Below are positions 22,481-22,819 of a stretch of 22,819 bases of DNA, in pieces (the stretch's first letter is position 1; each line of letters begins with the position of its first letter). This DNA is from Nitrospirae bacterium GWC2_56_14. Lineage in GTDB: Bacteria > Nitrospirota > UBA9217. The notes beneath the pieces were generated by a model that made no database searches, had not been told where the DNA came from, and saw only the letters and a list, made by a program, of their open reading frames with translations. A program made the translations under genes and the position numbers. The stretch covers positions 1-22,819 of the forward strand of contig MHDY01000001.1 of NCBI GenBank assembly GCA_001803705.1. Direction: 5' to 3'.

Positions 22481-22819
22481 TCAGATTATTTCCTCAACCA
22501 CGAAGTCGCTGTAGAAAAATGCCTTGTCCTGGAGGAAGAGACGGGTCGAGAGGTCGGTCAGCGGTCGCAAGCGGTCGGCCATCGCTACAGGTCGGCGGCG
22601 CGGAGCGAGCATATTCCAATAGGCCATCCTTCCCCCTGGCCGCCCTGAGCGGACCAGCCGTTCCAGCAACCGGTGATAGTTCTCTCCGGACATATACTCA
22701 AAAATATCGCTCAGGTTGAAGCAGTCGATGGAGGCCACAGCCTCCTGTTCCAGGAACGTTTCCAACGGCTGGCAGTGCCATTCCAGTCGCGCCAGATTGG
22801 CGCGAATGGCCTCGAAATT
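22481..22819 (-). CDS. DUF3419/BtaA-like SAM:lipid 3-amino-3-carboxypropyl transferase, C-terminal part
   Basis: The last 112 residues are visible; the 5' end is off the right edge. The reading frame is open to the window end and includes FEAIRANLARLEWHC, IDCFNLSDIFEYMSGENYHRLL and GRMAYWNMLAPRRRP, which are hallmarks of DUF3419 proteins. Their characterised member BtaA transfers the aminocarboxypropyl group of SAM to diacylglycerol, the first step of betaine lipid synthesis. No BtaB methyltransferase is in the window. It is followed, after 57 bases, by the CTP-dependent kinase-like gene on the same strand. Family good; substrate here uncertain. Confidence 0.83.
   Translation of the reverse strand, partial: NFEAIRANLARLEWHCQPLETFLEQEAVASIDCFNLSDIFEYMSGENYHRLLERLVRSGRPGGRMAYWNMLAPRRRPVAMADRLRPLTDLSTRLFLQDKAFFYSDFVVEEII

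Overview
The window reads as chromosome from an anaerobic, Gram-negative-type bacterium. Supporting features are a rubrerythrin, a V-type ATPase, a nine-heme periplasmic cytochrome c paired with a membrane cytochrome b, a UbiE/MenG quinone methyltransferase and a B12-binding radical SAM protein. The many short dispersed intergenic repeats recall Nitrospirota or Desulfobacterota genomes. That placement is an impression from gene content, not a computed one. Base composition is moderately GC-rich, with one clearly AT-rich patch near 18.06-18.37 kb. No rRNA, tRNA, CRISPR array or transposase gene was seen, and no stretch over 300 bases lacks a gene.

Layout. Positions 1-3.3 kb hold small stress or housekeeping genes: a rubrerythrin N-terminus, a ClsB-like cardiolipin synthase/PLD protein, an OsmC-family protein, a small acidic hypothetical, a 64-aa two-helix membrane protein and a HEAT-repeat protein. 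Positions 3.4-11.95 kb hold a complete nine-gene V-type ATPase operon on the minus strand (H-I-K-E-C-F-A-B-D). This is the order known for ntpFIKECGABD of Enterococcus hirae. Its gaps contain several repeat families that reach into coding ends. Positions 12.2-12.8 kb hold a VOC-family metalloprotein gene on the plus strand.

Positions 13.0-17.9 kb hold a compact plus-strand module: nine-heme cytochrome c with a C-terminal anchor, cytochrome b, UbiE/MenG, an unrecognised 218-aa protein and a B12-binding radical SAM enzyme. The last three genes overlap. It looks like a quinol-to-multiheme-cytochrome electron transfer unit tied to quinone or other cofactor modification. Positions 17.96-18.37 kb hold a dispersed palindromic repeat and an AT-rich patch with a 59-aa gene behind an inverted-repeat operator candidate.

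Positions 18.5-22.8 kb hold a tight minus-strand set, in transcription order: a DUF3419/BtaA-like SAM:lipid aminocarboxypropyl transferase (5' part off the window), a polytopic CTP-dependent lipid-alcohol kinase-like protein with an unusual C-terminal half, a GNAT protein, and an OleC-like acyl-adenylating enzyme. The last two overlap by 4 nt. Together they suggest a lipid-modifying pathway that I do not recognise as described, and this is the best candidate for a new system here.

Two further patterns stand out. Promoter-like sequences sit so that transcription would start at or beside the AUG (2672, 11949, 13015), suggesting leaderless mRNAs. Dispersed repeats also supply a C-terminal tail (AtpA), a stop codon (OsmC) and a Shine-Dalgarno (AtpD).
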